The notes below the pieces were generated by a model. It did no database searches and was not told the DNA's origin. It was given only the letters and a program-made list of their open reading frames with translations. Below, piece after piece: positions 1 through 11,471 of a DNA stretch of 64,000 bases (the stretch's first letter is position 1; the number at the start of each line of letters is the position of its first letter). The position numbers and the translations under genes were made by a program. The stretch is from Aphelenchoides besseyi (lineage: Eukaryota; Nematoda; Chromadorea; Rhabditida; Aphelenchoididae): positions 9,114,001 through 9,178,000 of the forward strand of contig JAMPIQ010000003.1 of the NCBI GenBank assembly GCA_024699855.1, in the 5' to 3' direction.

Positions 1-1209
1 CGCCGACTGTCAAACGCTGCCAAGAACATCACAGAAATCGCGGACGGTTCGAATGTGTTTTGCCCGAGTGGTGTCCTGACCAAGTTACTAGAAAGGTTTA
101 TTGGGTGCAATTACAATAAATAACAAGTCGTCCAGAGCAGGGGGAGAGAGAGACACAAAGATCGGACGGCCGGTCATCCGCGGGCCGACCGGGAAAATCA
201 GAAAGCTAAAAACACAAGAATGCCGTGCGGAACTATCGAAGGACTCAACAGAATGATTCTCAACAAACAAGACTATAAGACGGGCAAAAAGGTCGGAGTT
301 CAAAAAACTCGACCGTCACCATCTTCTTTCGATGAAACGGTTTGCTCGCTCGGAAATCAAGCAGGATCACCTTGTGAACAGCCGAATCATCAAAGATTGC
401 CTCGCGTTTCCTGCTTTTGTTCTACAATTTGCCGTCGGTTGCACGACGTGGACTTCAAGTACCAAGTTCTCACTGCAATTCTTCCGCTTTCCGCCAAGCA
501 CAAGACCGTCAGAGTCGAATTTGCCGAGAAGCATATTCGAGGCCAAACCGACTGGACCCAACTGATCTTCTCCAACGAAAAGCGCTTTAAGAAAGACGGA
601 CCCGGTGGATTGGCGTGTTATGTGGACGTCAATCAACCGGAAAACGCCATCGCTCCCGTCTGCATCAAACGCCAAATGGGCGGTGATAGTATCATGGTCC
701 TTGGAGCAATGGCAAGTACGGGAAAAGTGAGTATTTTTGAAGTGCGTATGTTACGGATTGCTTCAGATTGACTTAATTTGTGTGTACGGCAAGTACAACT
801 CCGCCGAATACTTGAAGGACCTCAAAACCGACATGATTCCGTGGTGCAAATCGCAATTTCCGGCCGAATATTGGATTTGGCAGCAAGACAACGCCGCGAT
901 TCGTACGGCAAAAGTCGTCCGAAAGTGCTTGGACAAGTTTAAAACGTTTCTTTGGCCTGCTCGCTCTCCGCATTTGTCAATCATAAAGAATGTGTGGCAT
1001 TTGTTGGGCTAGAAGTCTATCGAAAGGGCCAGTTCAACAACGATGATGATTTGTGGAAAGCGATTTAAAAAGAAGCCAAGAAGATCCGACCGGCGGTTAT
1101 CCACAGCTTCTACAAGTCCATTCCAAGCCGTCTGTTGAAAGTTGTCAAGAAACACGGTCTTTCGAACACAACTTTACCTTCGCTTAGTGCTCTGAATTTT
1201 TGGTATTGA
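1..1209 (+). pseudogene. Tc1-type transposase, decayed
   Basis: Pieces of a Tc1/mariner-superfamily transposase lie in several frames. From about 325 there is a helix-turn-helix-like stretch, then the first catalytic motif IFSNEKRF (about 568-591) and the KRQMGGDSIMVLGAM block (about 667-712). An intron with GTGAGT donor at 727 and CTTCAG acceptor near 767 follows; the same intron position occurs in the Tc1 copies at 33.3 kb and 51.2 kb. Downstream are WQQDNAAIRTA and the third motif, where the usual SPDLSPIE reads SPHLSIIK, so the catalytic Glu is Lys. The C-terminal IPSRLLKVV block is near 1120-1145. Stops after 1012 and near 1065 break the frame. The window starts inside or near the element, so its 5' end and TIR are not seen. 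It cannot encode an active enzyme. Confidence 0.75.
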
Positions 1210-1648
1210 TTTCCTCTTCTTATGTTCGTATTACCATCCCAATTTCAGCTTAATCGGATAACTGGAACCTATTGAACCGTAGAACACAATCACTAATATC
1301 TAATTAGCTAACAACCATTCTCAATCTATAGGAGTAGTCGAAAGTATTCACGAGTTCGGGAAATACCCTTCTGAATGAATATGACAAGCGGAAATTAATC
1401 ATCTAGATACACACGAACCGACTTTAGAAAACGATCTTCGTATTATCGAAAGTTTTACAAACCATTTTCTCCAAGCAACCCTTAAGTTAAAGCGCACTAT
1501 AAAGATATGCTATTTAAGTTTCAGACTCCGATTTTGTCCATAAATTTTAACGAAATTCGATTCCACTAATCTTCAAAAAACTGTCTATCTAAAAGTCCAA
1601 TCCTGATTTTGTTGTGACAAGAATCGTTTATTTTTGACTTGAGAAGCT
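1210..1648. other. Intergenic, no gene seen
   Basis: AT-rich spacer between the Tc1 remnant and the 3' end of the lipase gene. I see no long ORF, RNA gene or repeat boundary. It may hold the lipase 3' UTR on the minus strand. Confidence 0.4.
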
Positions 1649-2687
1649 TCACAAAACGTGTGTCGAACATCCCAATCGACCATAATCCCCAATATGCGTC
1701 CCGAAATACAAACGATGATCGTACCACGAATCCCGTTCACCCGGACATTCCGAATCACAAACCACGTACGGGCTTCCCGGCTCCATCGTATTGTTATACC
1801 AAATCTGAAACCATTCAGTTGAATAAATACCAACAGAACTCACTTCTTTTGCATGATGAATAAACCCTCGATCCATGCTCGGTCGATGACTGACGGTATC
1901 ACGAGCGTGAGTTATTCGATAGAAATCGGGAATCTACAGACAAGTTGGCCGTATTCTGAGCTATGAACTCACCAGTTTAGTGTGTGCGGCCGCAAATTGC
2001 GCATCACCGACTCGTGGTTGACTACAAAGCTGAGAATCAGAAGTTTGAATCACAAACTTACCCAGTATTATAATGAGTCATCTTACGATTGCTGAAGCGG
2101 TCGTCGAGCATAATGGCAGCTGAAGCCAAAGACGAAAGTGCGGCACCAAGCGATTGTCCTTGAACATGAATAGAATAATCGGCGTATTGTTGAGCCAATG
2201 AGACGAATTCATCTTTCATTCCACCATTCCACAGAATCATAAAGGCGCGATGAAAATAGCGATGAACTTTTCCCATTCCAAAGAAATCAGGTCCCAAGTA
2301 GTTGTTTGCTTCTTCATATTGAACTTGAGTGCCAGTGGATCCGCTGAGATTGAACTTTAATCAAAATTTATAATCTCCTACCGAAACGCCACGACTATTG
2401 TTTTGTCAGCGTTCAACAAAGCCAGATAGCCACTGCAGGTGTTCACGTTGGAATCGTCGCAGAGAAACTCAAAACGTTTGATCAGCTGCAAGAATAAACG
2501 AAATCAATAGTTTTGGACTCACCTTTGCATCAACGTAAAGTTTCTGAAGACAAATCTGAGGGTCTTCGGAATACGTGGCACTAGACAACGGCAACATGTA
2601 CCGCGCGAAAGTATCATTGTAGGGCAGTGCAGTCGAAAGCGGGAAAATTGATGTCAACAAAAGAAGAATCATTTCGAGTCGATTCAT
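1649..2687 (-). CDS. Secreted class 3 lipase, six exons
   Basis: A complete alpha/beta-hydrolase of the lipase class 3 family, expected to hydrolyse acylglycerol esters outside the cell. Exons inferred on the minus strand are 2687-2523, 2485-2382, 2343-2062, 2021-1973, 1933-1844 and 1804-1649; together they give about 281 residues with all splice phases consistent. The first 20 residues are a hydrophobic signal peptide (LLLLTSIF). The nucleophile elbow is GQSLG, where many family members have GHSLG. GQPRVGDAQFA matches the usual GQPRVGD block, ARDTVSH holds the likely catalytic Asp and DHRLYFG the likely His. Six Cys in the mature part suit a secreted protein. The second donor is a weak GTAGGA, chosen because it restores the FRGS motif. 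No break is visible, unlike other genes in the window. The family is clear; the substrate is not known. Confidence 0.88.
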
Positions 2688-5596
2688 TCGGAAGACAGCA
2701 CCTGCCTAATAACAAGTCTTTCGAGTCATCATAAGGGAGCGGCCGCAATCTAAACACTCAAATTTTGTTTTTAGGGTTCAAGAAATGAACTCCATTTGTG
2801 ACAAAAAGTTTTCAGAAAGTTTCAAAGATCAATGATAGCGACCATCGGTAGGTGAATTGTTTGCTTTTCATTCCCGCTCGGCAACAAAACTTGATCTTGT
2901 TCTTGCAGAGTTCGAAAGTACAGACGAACAAATGTCACGGAAATTCTTCTAAAACACTAGTAATTACTATTTGATTGCTGAGAATCTGCCGCTCTTCTCC
3001 ATTGATTATGCTGATTAATTTTCGTTTCAACACTGTTTGATTAGTTCCTCATGCTTTCTTATAACTGAATCGATTGCTTAATGCCAATTAGCATCCGTCA
3101 TGAACGCACTTTTTGTCATAGAAGTCGTTCAAATCAACATTGTTTTGCTCTTGATTGAGGTTCAAAGAAAAGTTTATTGAATAAGAACAAGACAATGAGT
3201 AGGACTAATTATAAGGAGGAAAAGGGACATCGGATAATCGGCTGATCGGCAAGTCGGTCGAGGAGAAAAGTAACTGAGAATCGGCGGCGTAAGCGACAGA
3301 GACGGAGAAGGCGAAACGTCAAAGTAGATGTTAGTCAGTGCGAAATGAGAGAGAGTTTAGGACAGCAATAAAAGACTCAACAGACATCTCAACTTTAATT
3401 TAATTAATTTATTCCTTAATCAATTGGGAAGGCCAAGAAGAATAGCAACAAAGTAGAGATCCAATTGGTAGTAATCACTTTCGTTCGTCAATTTTTGGTG
3501 GTTTGCTTTCGGAAGTTGTCTTTGTATCGGGTCGTCCGGGAGTTAGACTTCGTCAAGTATGTGTCCAGTTAAGAAGCCAGGGGTCCCATCGGTTTTTAGT
3601 TGCTCGGCCGAACATCTTCCGTACGTGTTGCCGCTTCTTCTTTCGGGCTGTGATGATGACATCGTTGAGGTTTGTTTGCTGGGGATCCATTCGCGCGACT
3701 TCTTGTCTCATAAGCAACTGTTCAGAAAACAGCGTTCCATCTTCGTTTGGCATTGGCGGAGTTTCGCATCTTTTCATAAAGTCCAGGTTTCGCATCCATA
3801 CATCAACGTTGGCATGATGACTGGCTGGAAATAGCGGCGCTTGAGGGTCATCGAGACTCTTCGGTCTAAACTTTAGTTCCGTACAATTTGTTTCCGGTGT
3901 TCATTTAATTCCGTTGGCAGATGTATATTGTGGTGATTCATTTGCTACTCAGTTATTAAGTGTCTTTAATTCCTTTCAGCCAGTACGATTTATGCGAGTG
4001 TATTGATTGATGTCAAGAAAAAGTGTTTTTTAAATGATAAGTGTGATTCCAACCTCTCAATCATTCGTTTCTATTCGAGATTTACGTCTACATTTACTCT
4101 TCGTTTTAATAATATGTCTTTGTTATCGTTGTAATTGCAAATTCTGTTTTAGATTGTTTGCTTTACTATTATGAACACAGTTGTTCATTCAAATAAGGTT
4201 GTTAATTCCAACTTTGTTCGTTCAATGGCTTAACATCTCTTCTCGTAACGAAAGTTTCACTTGTTACGGGAGTTTTGATCCATTGAAGGATGTGTTGTTG
4301 CCGTAAGAAGTTGATGTCATTACATTTACTTGGCATTCTCTTATTTAGATTGCTTATAGAGATATAAAGCGGTAGTTTCGTCCGTGCTTTTGCGCTATGC
4401 ATTTCTTCTGCGCACTCTGTAAGAAACAAATAATATTCCGTGTTTCAATAAAGTTGTCTGTAATCTCGTTTACATCTACTGTTATAGAAGTAGCATAACC
4501 TTTTGATATGAAAAGGTTTTGCAAGTACTCAATTACCTTCTGTTTATTTATCTATCACAATTGAGCATAGTTCTCATCAGATATTATTCTACAGCTTTTT
4601 TTGGATATCCCGATGATTGACAAAGATCGACAGATCGGTTTTTGTTTGGCTTAGCAAGTTGGTTAAATTTGGTAAAGATGCACTTTAACAAACGCATTTT
4701 TCCTGAAGTAGACTGTTATTTTGATTTCAACCCGTCGATGTCTGACTGATTGTACGGTTATTCAAAAACGTTGATTAGTTTATGTTCGGTCCGGTGCAAT
4801 GGATAGCAGTGGAACTTGCGCCTTTAAGAGCGGAATAAAAGGGAAATGTTTATTGGATAAAAAATAAAAAGCAAAACAATAATAAGGCGGAAAACGGAGC
4901 AAACGGGAAGCGAAGAGACACAAAGACAGAGGACAATCGTTTGGGAAGTCGGTGGAGGGTTAAGGGTGATTTACGATTGCGATTGGCTACAAACACAGCA
5001 GGCAACGTGCCACATAATTCGGGTGGGAGGGAGACGGTTTTGGGTAATAATTTTAAGGCCCGAACGCAAGGAATAACTGCGGTCCGGACAGTTTATTTCT
5101 TGAAGGTGAAGGACATGAGCTTGTTAATAAGTTTAATCTCCACGTTCTCCGTACGACTAATTCTTAAAACCGCAGTCGTGTTTGTGTGGCCTCTAGAGTG
5201 ATTGTACTAAACAGAAGAAGACAATCGATGTCCACAAAGAAGATTCGTTGAATGCTTCTTTTAAAGTTGAGTTTTGTTGGAGAAGATTGAGTCCAATTCC
5301 GTTGATTGCATTTTTTTAAAATTTACCAGTAATCCTTTTTTTAAATTCTCTAGTCTGTTACATGCGCTATTTTATGTACTAAGAGACTTATGATCTGAGA
5401 TGTTAGTGTTTAATTCCATGCAGTCAACGAAGCCAATTATCCTTGGCCGATTGATTCGGGTGAGGAACTCGTTTTGTTGGTGGATCGCACGATCAGTTCC
5501 GGTGGAACGTAAATTCCAGAAATCTCTTCGGCGTGTTGTCTGTCTAAAAAGCAATGAAAAACTATGCGCAAACTTGAAACCCAAGTTTAGACATCT
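2688..5596. other. Gene-poor region with LTR-like tracts
   Basis: No convincing multi-exon gene. Two tracts look like old solo LTRs read on the minus strand: one near 3165-3420 starting at GTTTATTGAATAAG, and one near 4845-4940 starting at GTTTATTGGATAAA, each followed by A-rich then GACA-rich sequence. Short ORFs elsewhere lack known motifs. Near 5400-5596 both strands keep modest open frames up to the BEL-1 insertion point, so an exon could lie there, but I do not recognise it. Confidence 0.35.
3553..3834 (-). CDS. Unrecognised basic ORF fragment
   Basis: An open frame of 80 codons from the first ATG, extendable upstream without a stop to about 3834. It reads MRNLDFMKRCETPPMP near the start and has a lysine/arginine-rich TARKKKRQHVRKMFG segment, then NRWDPWLLNW near the end. 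The composition looks more protein-like than the other frames here, but no known domain is recognised. It could be a single exon or a remnant of a retroelement gag. It sits just downstream of an LTR-like tract. Confidence 0.25.
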   Translation of the reverse strand, partial: LFPASHHANVDVWMRNLDFMKRCETPPMPNEDGTLFSEQLLMRQEVARMDPQQTNLNDVIITARKKKRQHVRKMFGRATKNRWDPWLLNWTHT

Positions 5597-5827
5597 TGTA
5601 AGGTTTTGTATTCTCCTTACAATAAAACCGAATAAATCTACTTAGGTAATAGAGAAGTTTATTTAAGTGATGGACGAAATAAAAATACACAACTACACTT
5701 GATGAAGAAAAAAGGTCGAAGTAAGAGTTGAGTGGAGAGAAGATTCGTTAACGATAAATTGGAGGCGGGGTTAGGGGTGCGGCGCTCTTGAACTTGATTA
5801 AGAAGGAATTTATAACGGGACGTTACA
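5597..5827 (-). repeat. BEL-1 3' LTR
   Basis: Starts TGTAAGGTTTTG and ends GGGACGTTACA on the plus strand, so it runs TGTAACGTCCC to CCTTACA in element orientation. I read it as identical along its length to the copy at 21363-21593. AATAAA-type polyadenylation signals occur on the minus strand. Confidence 0.95.
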
Positions 5828-6089
5828 CTCCAGCCGCGGAAACTCACTTTATAGTTCTCGAAAGTTAAGAAGACGGATTCGGTTATGCGGTAGCGATAAA
5901 AAGGGTTAGTCTTAAGCTAACCAGAGGCTGGTCGCCGCTACCGCGGCTCCCGGGTATTGTGTGTGTGTGGTTTTCTGTAGTGATGTTCGAGAATAAAATG
6001 TTGTTAGAGTTGTGTTGATGACTTGGCAGTTTATTGAGTAATTAGAATTACTGCAACATTACTCAATTTAGTTGGTTCTTAGTGAAAAG

Positions 6090-6127
6090 CCCATTCGCCA
6101 ACGCCAAGGCGACCAACTTTGAATGGG
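6090..6127 (-). other. Candidate Helitron 3' terminal hairpin (H1)
   Basis: Outer arms CCCATTC and GAATGGG enclose a second hairpin CGCC-AA-GGCG at 6102-6111. On the minus strand the hairpin is followed by a T-rich stretch and CACTAA. This is the layout of Helitron 3' ends, where a GC-rich hairpin lies about 10 nt before CTRR. Confidence 0.45.
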
Positions 6128-6281
6128 TGGTTCTTTTTTTTAAGGGAAGAACCGCGTAAAAAACCCTAAAGCGTAAATTCAACCCTATTTTTTGATCTTT
6201 CTTAAATGTTCAAACAATCTTTTATTTGATCAAAAATAGGAGAAACTGCGAGTAAAGACGATAAGTTTGTGTTAATTGAGG

Positions 6282-7407
6282 TCAGTCAAGAACTTTCTGA
6301 TACACAATGTTTGTGGTTCGTGTTTGTTTTGCATCAGATAGTTTCACTTTAACATTGCTCCAACATGAAACTCTTGAAAGAGCAACGTACATCTGTCCAT
6401 GGCTAAAACATTCTTTGTTTGTTAAGTCTAATCCAATTCTATCAAACGTTTGACCCTGTGATTTGTTGACAGTAATTGCAAAAGCTAACCGTATCGGGAA
6501 TTGTTTACGATAGAAAGGAATGGCCAGTGGTTTTGTACATTCAATTGTTATTCGGGGAAGTAGTATTTCAGTACCTTTAGCGTCACCACTGAGAACTGCA
6601 CATTTAAGTACGAAACTTTTACATTCCAATATACGTAAACGCGTTCCGTTACACAAACCATTGCTTACATCGAGATTTCTTAATAGCATGACGATTGAAT
6701 TACGTTTGAGACGTAAAAGATGTTTCGGTGCTCCTTTTGGATCAATTTTATGAAGTAACTCTGTCATGTATTTATGTTTGGCATTGTTGTGTGCTTCTCT
6801 AATCGTATCGACGGATCTGTAGTGAGATTCAATCCCTTCGATCATGCTTAAAGCCTTTTCATTCAAACGGTCAACTTCGATGTTTGTCGTAGCAAGAATT
6901 GCGCGGTTCATAATGATGTTAAAAATTGTTATCGTTAATGTTCTTTTCAAATGTCTCTGTTAACAGATCATCGTTAAAAAGACATTGAGCTGGGATTTCA
7001 ATTGTGCTTTTAACATCATTGCTTCTTCTGCCGTCGCCTATTGCGAGAATTTCTTGGGCAAATTGGTGTTGATTAACTCCGGCACGGAGATTTTCGGTCA
7101 AAGCGAATTTTTGAAATTTCAACCATAAAGGACTTGCTTTCAAACAAAGACTAATCATTTGATCGGCCGTAACTTCTTCTTTTATTGGTAGTGTTTGCCG
7201 AAAATCTCCACCCAGCAAAATCACTTTACCGCCAAATGGAATCGTTGGCAAATTAGTTAAGTCGCGCAGAGTTCGATCGATCGCCTGTAACATGTATTTG
7301 GATATCATCGAAGCTTCATCACCAATGAAAACATCAGTCTCTTTAAGTTCGTTAGCCAGTTTTGTTTTCTTTTCAATGTTTGATGTGGTGTCGTCGTCAA
7401 TATTCAA
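6282..7407 (-). pseudogene. H1 PIF1-like helicase C-terminal part (two frames)
   Basis: The helicase half continues here after a frame change at 7441-7445. Frame one (7407-6919) holds the Walker B region VFIGDEASMISKYM and the FGGKVILLGGDFRQTLPI block. A second frame change at the A5 run 6921-6925 leads to 6950-6282 with the KSQGQTFDRIGLDL and VALSRVSCWSNVKV motifs (superfamily 1 motifs V and VI). Both breaks sit at 5-base A/T runs. In the related H2 copy the same region is one unbroken frame. Role by family: 5'-3' helicase that unwinds DNA during rolling-circle transposition. Confidence 0.8.
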
Positions 7408-7423
7408 TCCAAATTTAAAAGTG

Positions 7424-10249
7424 TCATGAATCGTTCGACCTTTTTGGAAGCAAACTTGCTGCTATTCCTGTAAATGCCATTGCCTTGATTTTTTTGTTTT
7501 GACCTTTCAATGCATAATACAATGCTCGGTACAGAAATGTTTTACCGGTGCCACCTGGCCCATCCACGAAGTAGCAATTAGTTTTAGGAAATGTATCAGG
7601 TTGATTTGTTATTACTGCTTGGTAAATTGCGTCAAAAATTTTACGTTTTTCAGTGTTTAGTTGCTGATACATTTCTTCTCCTTTCTTTTCACATTCAACG
7701 GGTGTTAATTCAAAACTTTGATTTGCTTGAGGTTGAAGAAGTATACTTGGATTTGTTGGTAAGGTTGTAGGATCAACATCTTCAGCGTCAGGCATATCAA
7801 ATTTCGAAAAGTCTACGCCATTTCTTTGTAAAAGATCGGAGAGTTCTCTATACGATAATTTTATCGCCAATGACTCATTCTTATACTGATAAATATAATC
7901 TTGAGCTAAAGCTTCTTTGAATTCGTCGTAAATTGCTAATGGATTTGTTGGTTGGCAGTGAATTAGCAGCATAGCAAATAGGAATCGAAGTGCTGACGGC
8001 ATTTTGAACAAAACGGCTTCTTGCATCGCGTTAAAGTACTCCTTGTCGTCCTCGATTAATCCAAGTCCTAAACATGCTAATTTGAAAGTTGGGCAGATTG
8101 TGCCATCACTCAATCTTCGTAAATCTTCGAAACTTTTTGGTGAACCGATGTTTAAAAGTAGTAAACGTAAGTGGAAGAGCTCTGAGTTTTTCGGAGAAAT
8201 TGTGTAAATTCTGCCTGTTGTTCTTAACGTTGAATTTACTCGTGGCGACCATTTCATGTTTTTTGCTTGCCAAACGTAATGTTCAGGAACATCGCTATAC
8301 AGCAGGTTATACCGAAAGTCTTTTGATGGCAAGTTTAATTTTGCATTTTCTTTGTTCAGCTCAAAGAAAGCCATAAGTTTTGATATTTTCTTATCTTTTG
8401 CTTTTGTCATTTGTTCGGCAGTTGCTTCTCTTCCCAAATACACTTTTTGTTGATTGAATTCGTGGATATCGAGTCTTTCAACCGCTAAGGACTTGATCAC
8501 GATTTCATAACCGAAAAGACGCCATACGGATTCTGGTGCGCTTAAGTATCTGCATTTCTTAAAGGTGTCAACTTCGTCGTAATGCAAAACTTTTTTGTTT
8601 TGGTTAGTTTCCGTTATAAACTCTTTCTCAATCATAGCAACGTCCGGTCCTTTAAAGACGTACTTGTGTAAATATTTAACGGCCTCAATATCGGCGACAT
8701 GCTCGACGTTTATGTGACAGTTGTAACGCATTGAAAGTTGTGGTGAGTAAGGAACAACGTGTTGATTCGTTAAAATTTGACCATCTAATGTGTGGAATTG
8801 GTTACCATTGTCTCGTCTTCTGTATTTTGTTTTACCTCCGTTACCGTGTTCGGTTTGATCTTGAAAAGCAAAAGGAAAATTCTTATTACACCGTTGATTT
8901 TCTTCAGAACAACAGGGCATGAAGATTTTTCTATTCGTACTTTTAACTTGCTTAAAACAGGAGTGAAGGTTATTGGTTGTTACGGTTTTGTAAAGTTTGG
9001 GTTCTGTAATTGGAAGGGGTATTTCTGCACGAATAACCTTATCAATTTTTTTCCAATCGTCTAATTTGGTGATTTTATTGAGTGTGAAAAGAAGATGTAC
9101 ATGCGGCAATCCGCGTTTCTGAAATTCGATAGTACCGACGTAGCAATCGACTTTGCCAAAAAGTTGCGAATTTTTAATGTCATCAATTATGCGTCGGTAT
9201 TTCAAACGGAAAACACGTGCCACTAACTCTGGACGATCAGACGGTAATTGACCCGGCAACAGATTCTCTGTGATTTCGCGCCATTTTGGATTACACGTTG
9301 ATGTGATGAATAGATCTGGCTTGCCAAAACGAGCGACTAAACTCATTGCATCGTTATATGCTTCAGACATGTATCGTGGGCTGCCAGTGTAACTTGATGG
9401 TAAAACAATTACTTTTCCAACTTCTGCGCCTTTCTCAATAGCCTTTTCTCTCAAATAGTCGTTCAAGTCTTCGTAGTTTATGGCGATTTTTTTGTTTACA
9501 TGGTAATTTATGTACAGAAGTCGCGAGTAATCTACACGAATGTAAGTACCCACGATGTACTCTTGGAACAATTTTCCACCATATTTCAACGCAGAGAAGT
9601 TGTTTGGTGTGTCATCGCGAATCGAGAGTTGGTACATTGCATATTTGCTCAGTGTAACCGTTTTATTGTTTTTATCTTTCATTTCGGAATTCCATTTGGA
9701 AATACCCATTGGGAAAAATAAGGGAAATAACAAAGCTTCTGTTGATTCGTCGATGGGACTTAACTGCTTTAATCTTCCATCTTTTTGATTAAGTACAATG
9801 TACGCTGGCGGTATTTCACCGTTTGGCCCTTCTACATAGACTGCAGCTACTTCGTTAGTTCGTGGCATGTTAAATCGACGTTGATCGGTGTTTCTTTTGA
9901 TCGAAAATAACAATTTTAACGTCCGGATTTCAGTGTTGTTTTGTTGAGCGAATCTTTTTTCTTCTTCCATTTGATCTTTTAACATTTGATAAGCTTGACA
10001 AAAGTGATTGTTTGCTCGTAAGATAAGGTCAATTTTTGTTAAAAGATCGGAGTTCAAATTAGGTGTTTCAACAACGCGAATGCCTGTGGCTGCGTCCGTT
10101 TCGATCATGTAACGTTGACCGTAAGTTTCCATACTCGATTGCTGTGGTAAAGCTGACAAATTGATTAAATGATATAAATCCCCGTGTTGTCGATACACTT
10201 GAGGGGCCCAATCCTCTCGGACGAACTTCTTCAGTGACCGTAGATGCAA
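7424..10249 (-). CDS. H1 Helitron replicase-helicase core (partial)
   Basis: A 941-codon open frame with the HUH motif in FQKRGLPHVHLLFTL, which binds the metal ion for DNA nicking, and the two-tyrosine region YLHKYVFKGPDVA, typical of Helitron Rep. It ends with Walker A VDGPGGTGKTFLYR followed by AFTGIAASLLPK, where a break at the T5 run 7441-7445 (plus strand) cuts off the rest of the helicase. Upstream it joins the protease/zinc-finger ORF through a frame change near 10200-10249. Read with its neighbours it is the central part of one polyprotein, colinear with the 1552-codon ORF at 58.6-63.3 kb. The listed start is only the first ATG after the break. Confidence 0.85.
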   Translation of the reverse strand: MHLRSLKKFVREDWAPQVYRQHGDLYHLINLSALPQQSSMETYGQRYMIETDAATGIRVVETPNLNSDLLTKIDLILRANNHFCQAYQMLKDQMEEEKRFAQQNNTEIRTLKLLFSIKRNTDQRRFNMPRTNEVAAVYVEGPNGEIPPAYIVLNQKDGRLKQLSPIDESTEALLFPLFFPMGISKWNSEMKDKNNKTVTLSKYAMYQLSIRDDTPNNFSALKYGGKLFQEYIVGTYIRVDYSRLLYINYHVNKKIAINYEDLNDYLREKAIEKGAEVGKVIVLPSSYTGSPRYMSEAYNDAMSLVARFGKPDLFITSTCNPKWREITENLLPGQLPSDRPELVARVFRLKYRRIIDDIKNSQLFGKVDCYVGTIEFQKRGLPHVHLLFTLNKITKLDDWKKIDKVIRAEIPLPITEPKLYKTVTTNNLHSCFKQVKSTNRKIFMPCCSEENQRCNKNFPFAFQDQTEHGNGGKTKYRRRDNGNQFHTLDGQILTNQHVVPYSPQLSMRYNCHINVEHVADIEAVKYLHKYVFKGPDVAMIEKEFITETNQNKKVLHYDEVDTFKKCRYLSAPESVWRLFGYEIVIKSLAVERLDIHEFNQQKVYLGREATAEQMTKAKDKKISKLMAFFELNKENAKLNLPSKDFRYNLLYSDVPEHYVWQAKNMKWSPRVNSTLRTTGRIYTISPKNSELFHLRLLLLNIGSPKSFEDLRRLSDGTICPTFKLACLGLGLIEDDKEYFNAMQEAVLFKMPSALRFLFAMLLIHCQPTNPLAIYDEFKEALAQDYIYQYKNESLAIKLSYRELSDLLQRNGVDFSKFDMPDAEDVDPTTLPTNPSILLQPQANQSFELTPVECEKKGEEMYQQLNTEKRKIFDAIYQAVITNQPDTFPKTNCYFVDGPGGTGKTFLYRALYYALKGQNKKIKAMAFTGIAASLLPKRSNDS

Positions 10250-11471
10250 AGCGAAAAGCGTTATTATAAGAACGAATATTTTCTTTAAAATGTTTTGATT
10301 CTTTGTACTTATCCGTAATTAGTTCACGCAATTCTGTTGGGTAAACATCATTACTAATTAGAAAAGCACTGTTTGAACAACAATTTGCAAAAGTTCCATC
10401 TTTTGACCGGGTTTCATCAGCAAAGTGTTTGGCTTTACAATTGGTGCATTCTATACTCATCGGGCCCAAGTAATCTTCTTCGATTAACTCAGTATTTTCA
10501 ATCAGCAAATGCTCACAACGTTTCAGTTTTTTTTGTTGACTAATTCGTTTGTTACGACTTTCATTCCTTTCACATTTACGTAAGCGAGTTTGTGATACCG
10601 AATTTTGTATACGTCGACGAGCGCTTGTACGTGGTGTTTCGTTTGTGCGTCGTTGTGATTGTGACTGACGAATTTTTGCTCGACGTGTATTACGTTTATC
10701 ATCAGTTTCATTTAAACGAACAACAATCTGACTTAATGAGTTTCGAATTTGACGTGCATTTCGTTCGGCTGCAGTTTCCTTTCCTCTTTTGCTAATAGCA
10801 TGTTGTCTTACTTGTGCCAATCGTTTTCTACGTTTGTATTGCGATTCGGCAACTCGGCTTTCACGTTTACGTTCAGCATTACGTCGTTTTTTGTTTTCGA
10901 TTTCATTAGAAACGACAGACGATACAGTTTGATTAGTCGTGATTGGTTGGTATTCATTAAACAATTCAAAATCGTTATTTGTGACCAATTGGTTTTCTTC
11001 ATTGATTGCAGTTTCCGGACCGTATGTAAATAGTGGGTCAAGAAATCCAATGAGTTGTTTTCTTTTTTGCAAACCCGATTCGGAAAGTTTGATGAACGTA
11101 TTTGATGCATTAGTCGTCGAACGTGTAAGCCACATCTTAACGTTAGAAAACACAAAGGCCGCACAGTTTGATGAATCATCGTATTGCTGCTGGTCAGTTT
11201 GTGTGCTCATGCTACTAAACTTGATAATTGGCTTAACGCGTTCAGAGATAAAGTTTGTTCGTTTGTAGACCGTCTCAACAATTCGTTTGATTTCTTCAGT
11301 GAAATATTTACACTGCGCTTTGTGATATGAGTCAATGTATTCTACGTCAATTATCTTCGAATTGTAATAACCGTGCGCAATTGCAACGGTAAAATGTACT
11401 TCATGATAAATGGGAATTACAATATGAAACATTTCATTTTTGTTGTTGCGGAATAACTGGCGGCAGAACAA
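10068..11471 (-). CDS. H1 Ulp1-like protease, STPR-like repeats and zinc finger (partial)
   Basis: The first part contains VHFTVAIAHG, EYIDSYHK and SSNCAAFVFSN, the His, Asp and Cys landmarks of Ulp1/C48-type cysteine proteases. A long arginine/glutamine-rich segment follows (about residues 190-330), which aligns in position with the 23-residue repeats of H2 and resembles STPR DNA-binding repeats. Then comes a Cys/His cluster (CTNCKAKHF and CCSNSA), as in Helitron N-terminal zinc fingers. The frame ends in unrelated residues after RSYNNAFRFAST, where it should enter the replicase frame. At its start it continues from 12549-11434 across a T5 run at 11437-11441. The listed start is not the real one. 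Confidence 0.75.
   Translation of the reverse strand: MFCRQLFRNNKNEMFHIVIPIYHEVHFTVAIAHGYYNSKIIDVEYIDSYHKAQCKYFTEEIKRIVETVYKRTNFISERVKPIIKFSSMSTQTDQQQYDDSSNCAAFVFSNVKMWLTRSTTNASNTFIKLSESGLQKRKQLIGFLDPLFTYGPETAINEENQLVTNNDFELFNEYQPITTNQTVSSVVSNEIENKKRRNAERKRESRVAESQYKRRKRLAQVRQHAISKRGKETAAERNARQIRNSLSQIVVRLNETDDKRNTRRAKIRQSQSQRRTNETPRTSARRRIQNSVSQTRLRKCERNESRNKRISQQKKLKRCEHLLIENTELIEEDYLGPMSIECTNCKAKHFADETRSKDGTFANCCSNSAFLISNDVYPTELRELITDKYKESKHFKENIRSYNNAFRFASTVTEEVRPRGLGPSSVSTTRGFISFNQFVSFTTAIEYGNLRSTLHDRNGRSHRHSRC

Noticed and set aside
367..675. Antisense ORF over the Tc1 transposase remnant
   Set aside because: It is the complement of a recognisable transposase and has no motif of its own.
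10749..11268. Plus-strand ORFs with Phe/Ser-rich hydrophobic translation
   Set aside because: Reverse complement of the Arg-rich Helitron segment; they look like membrane proteins only by codon mirroring.
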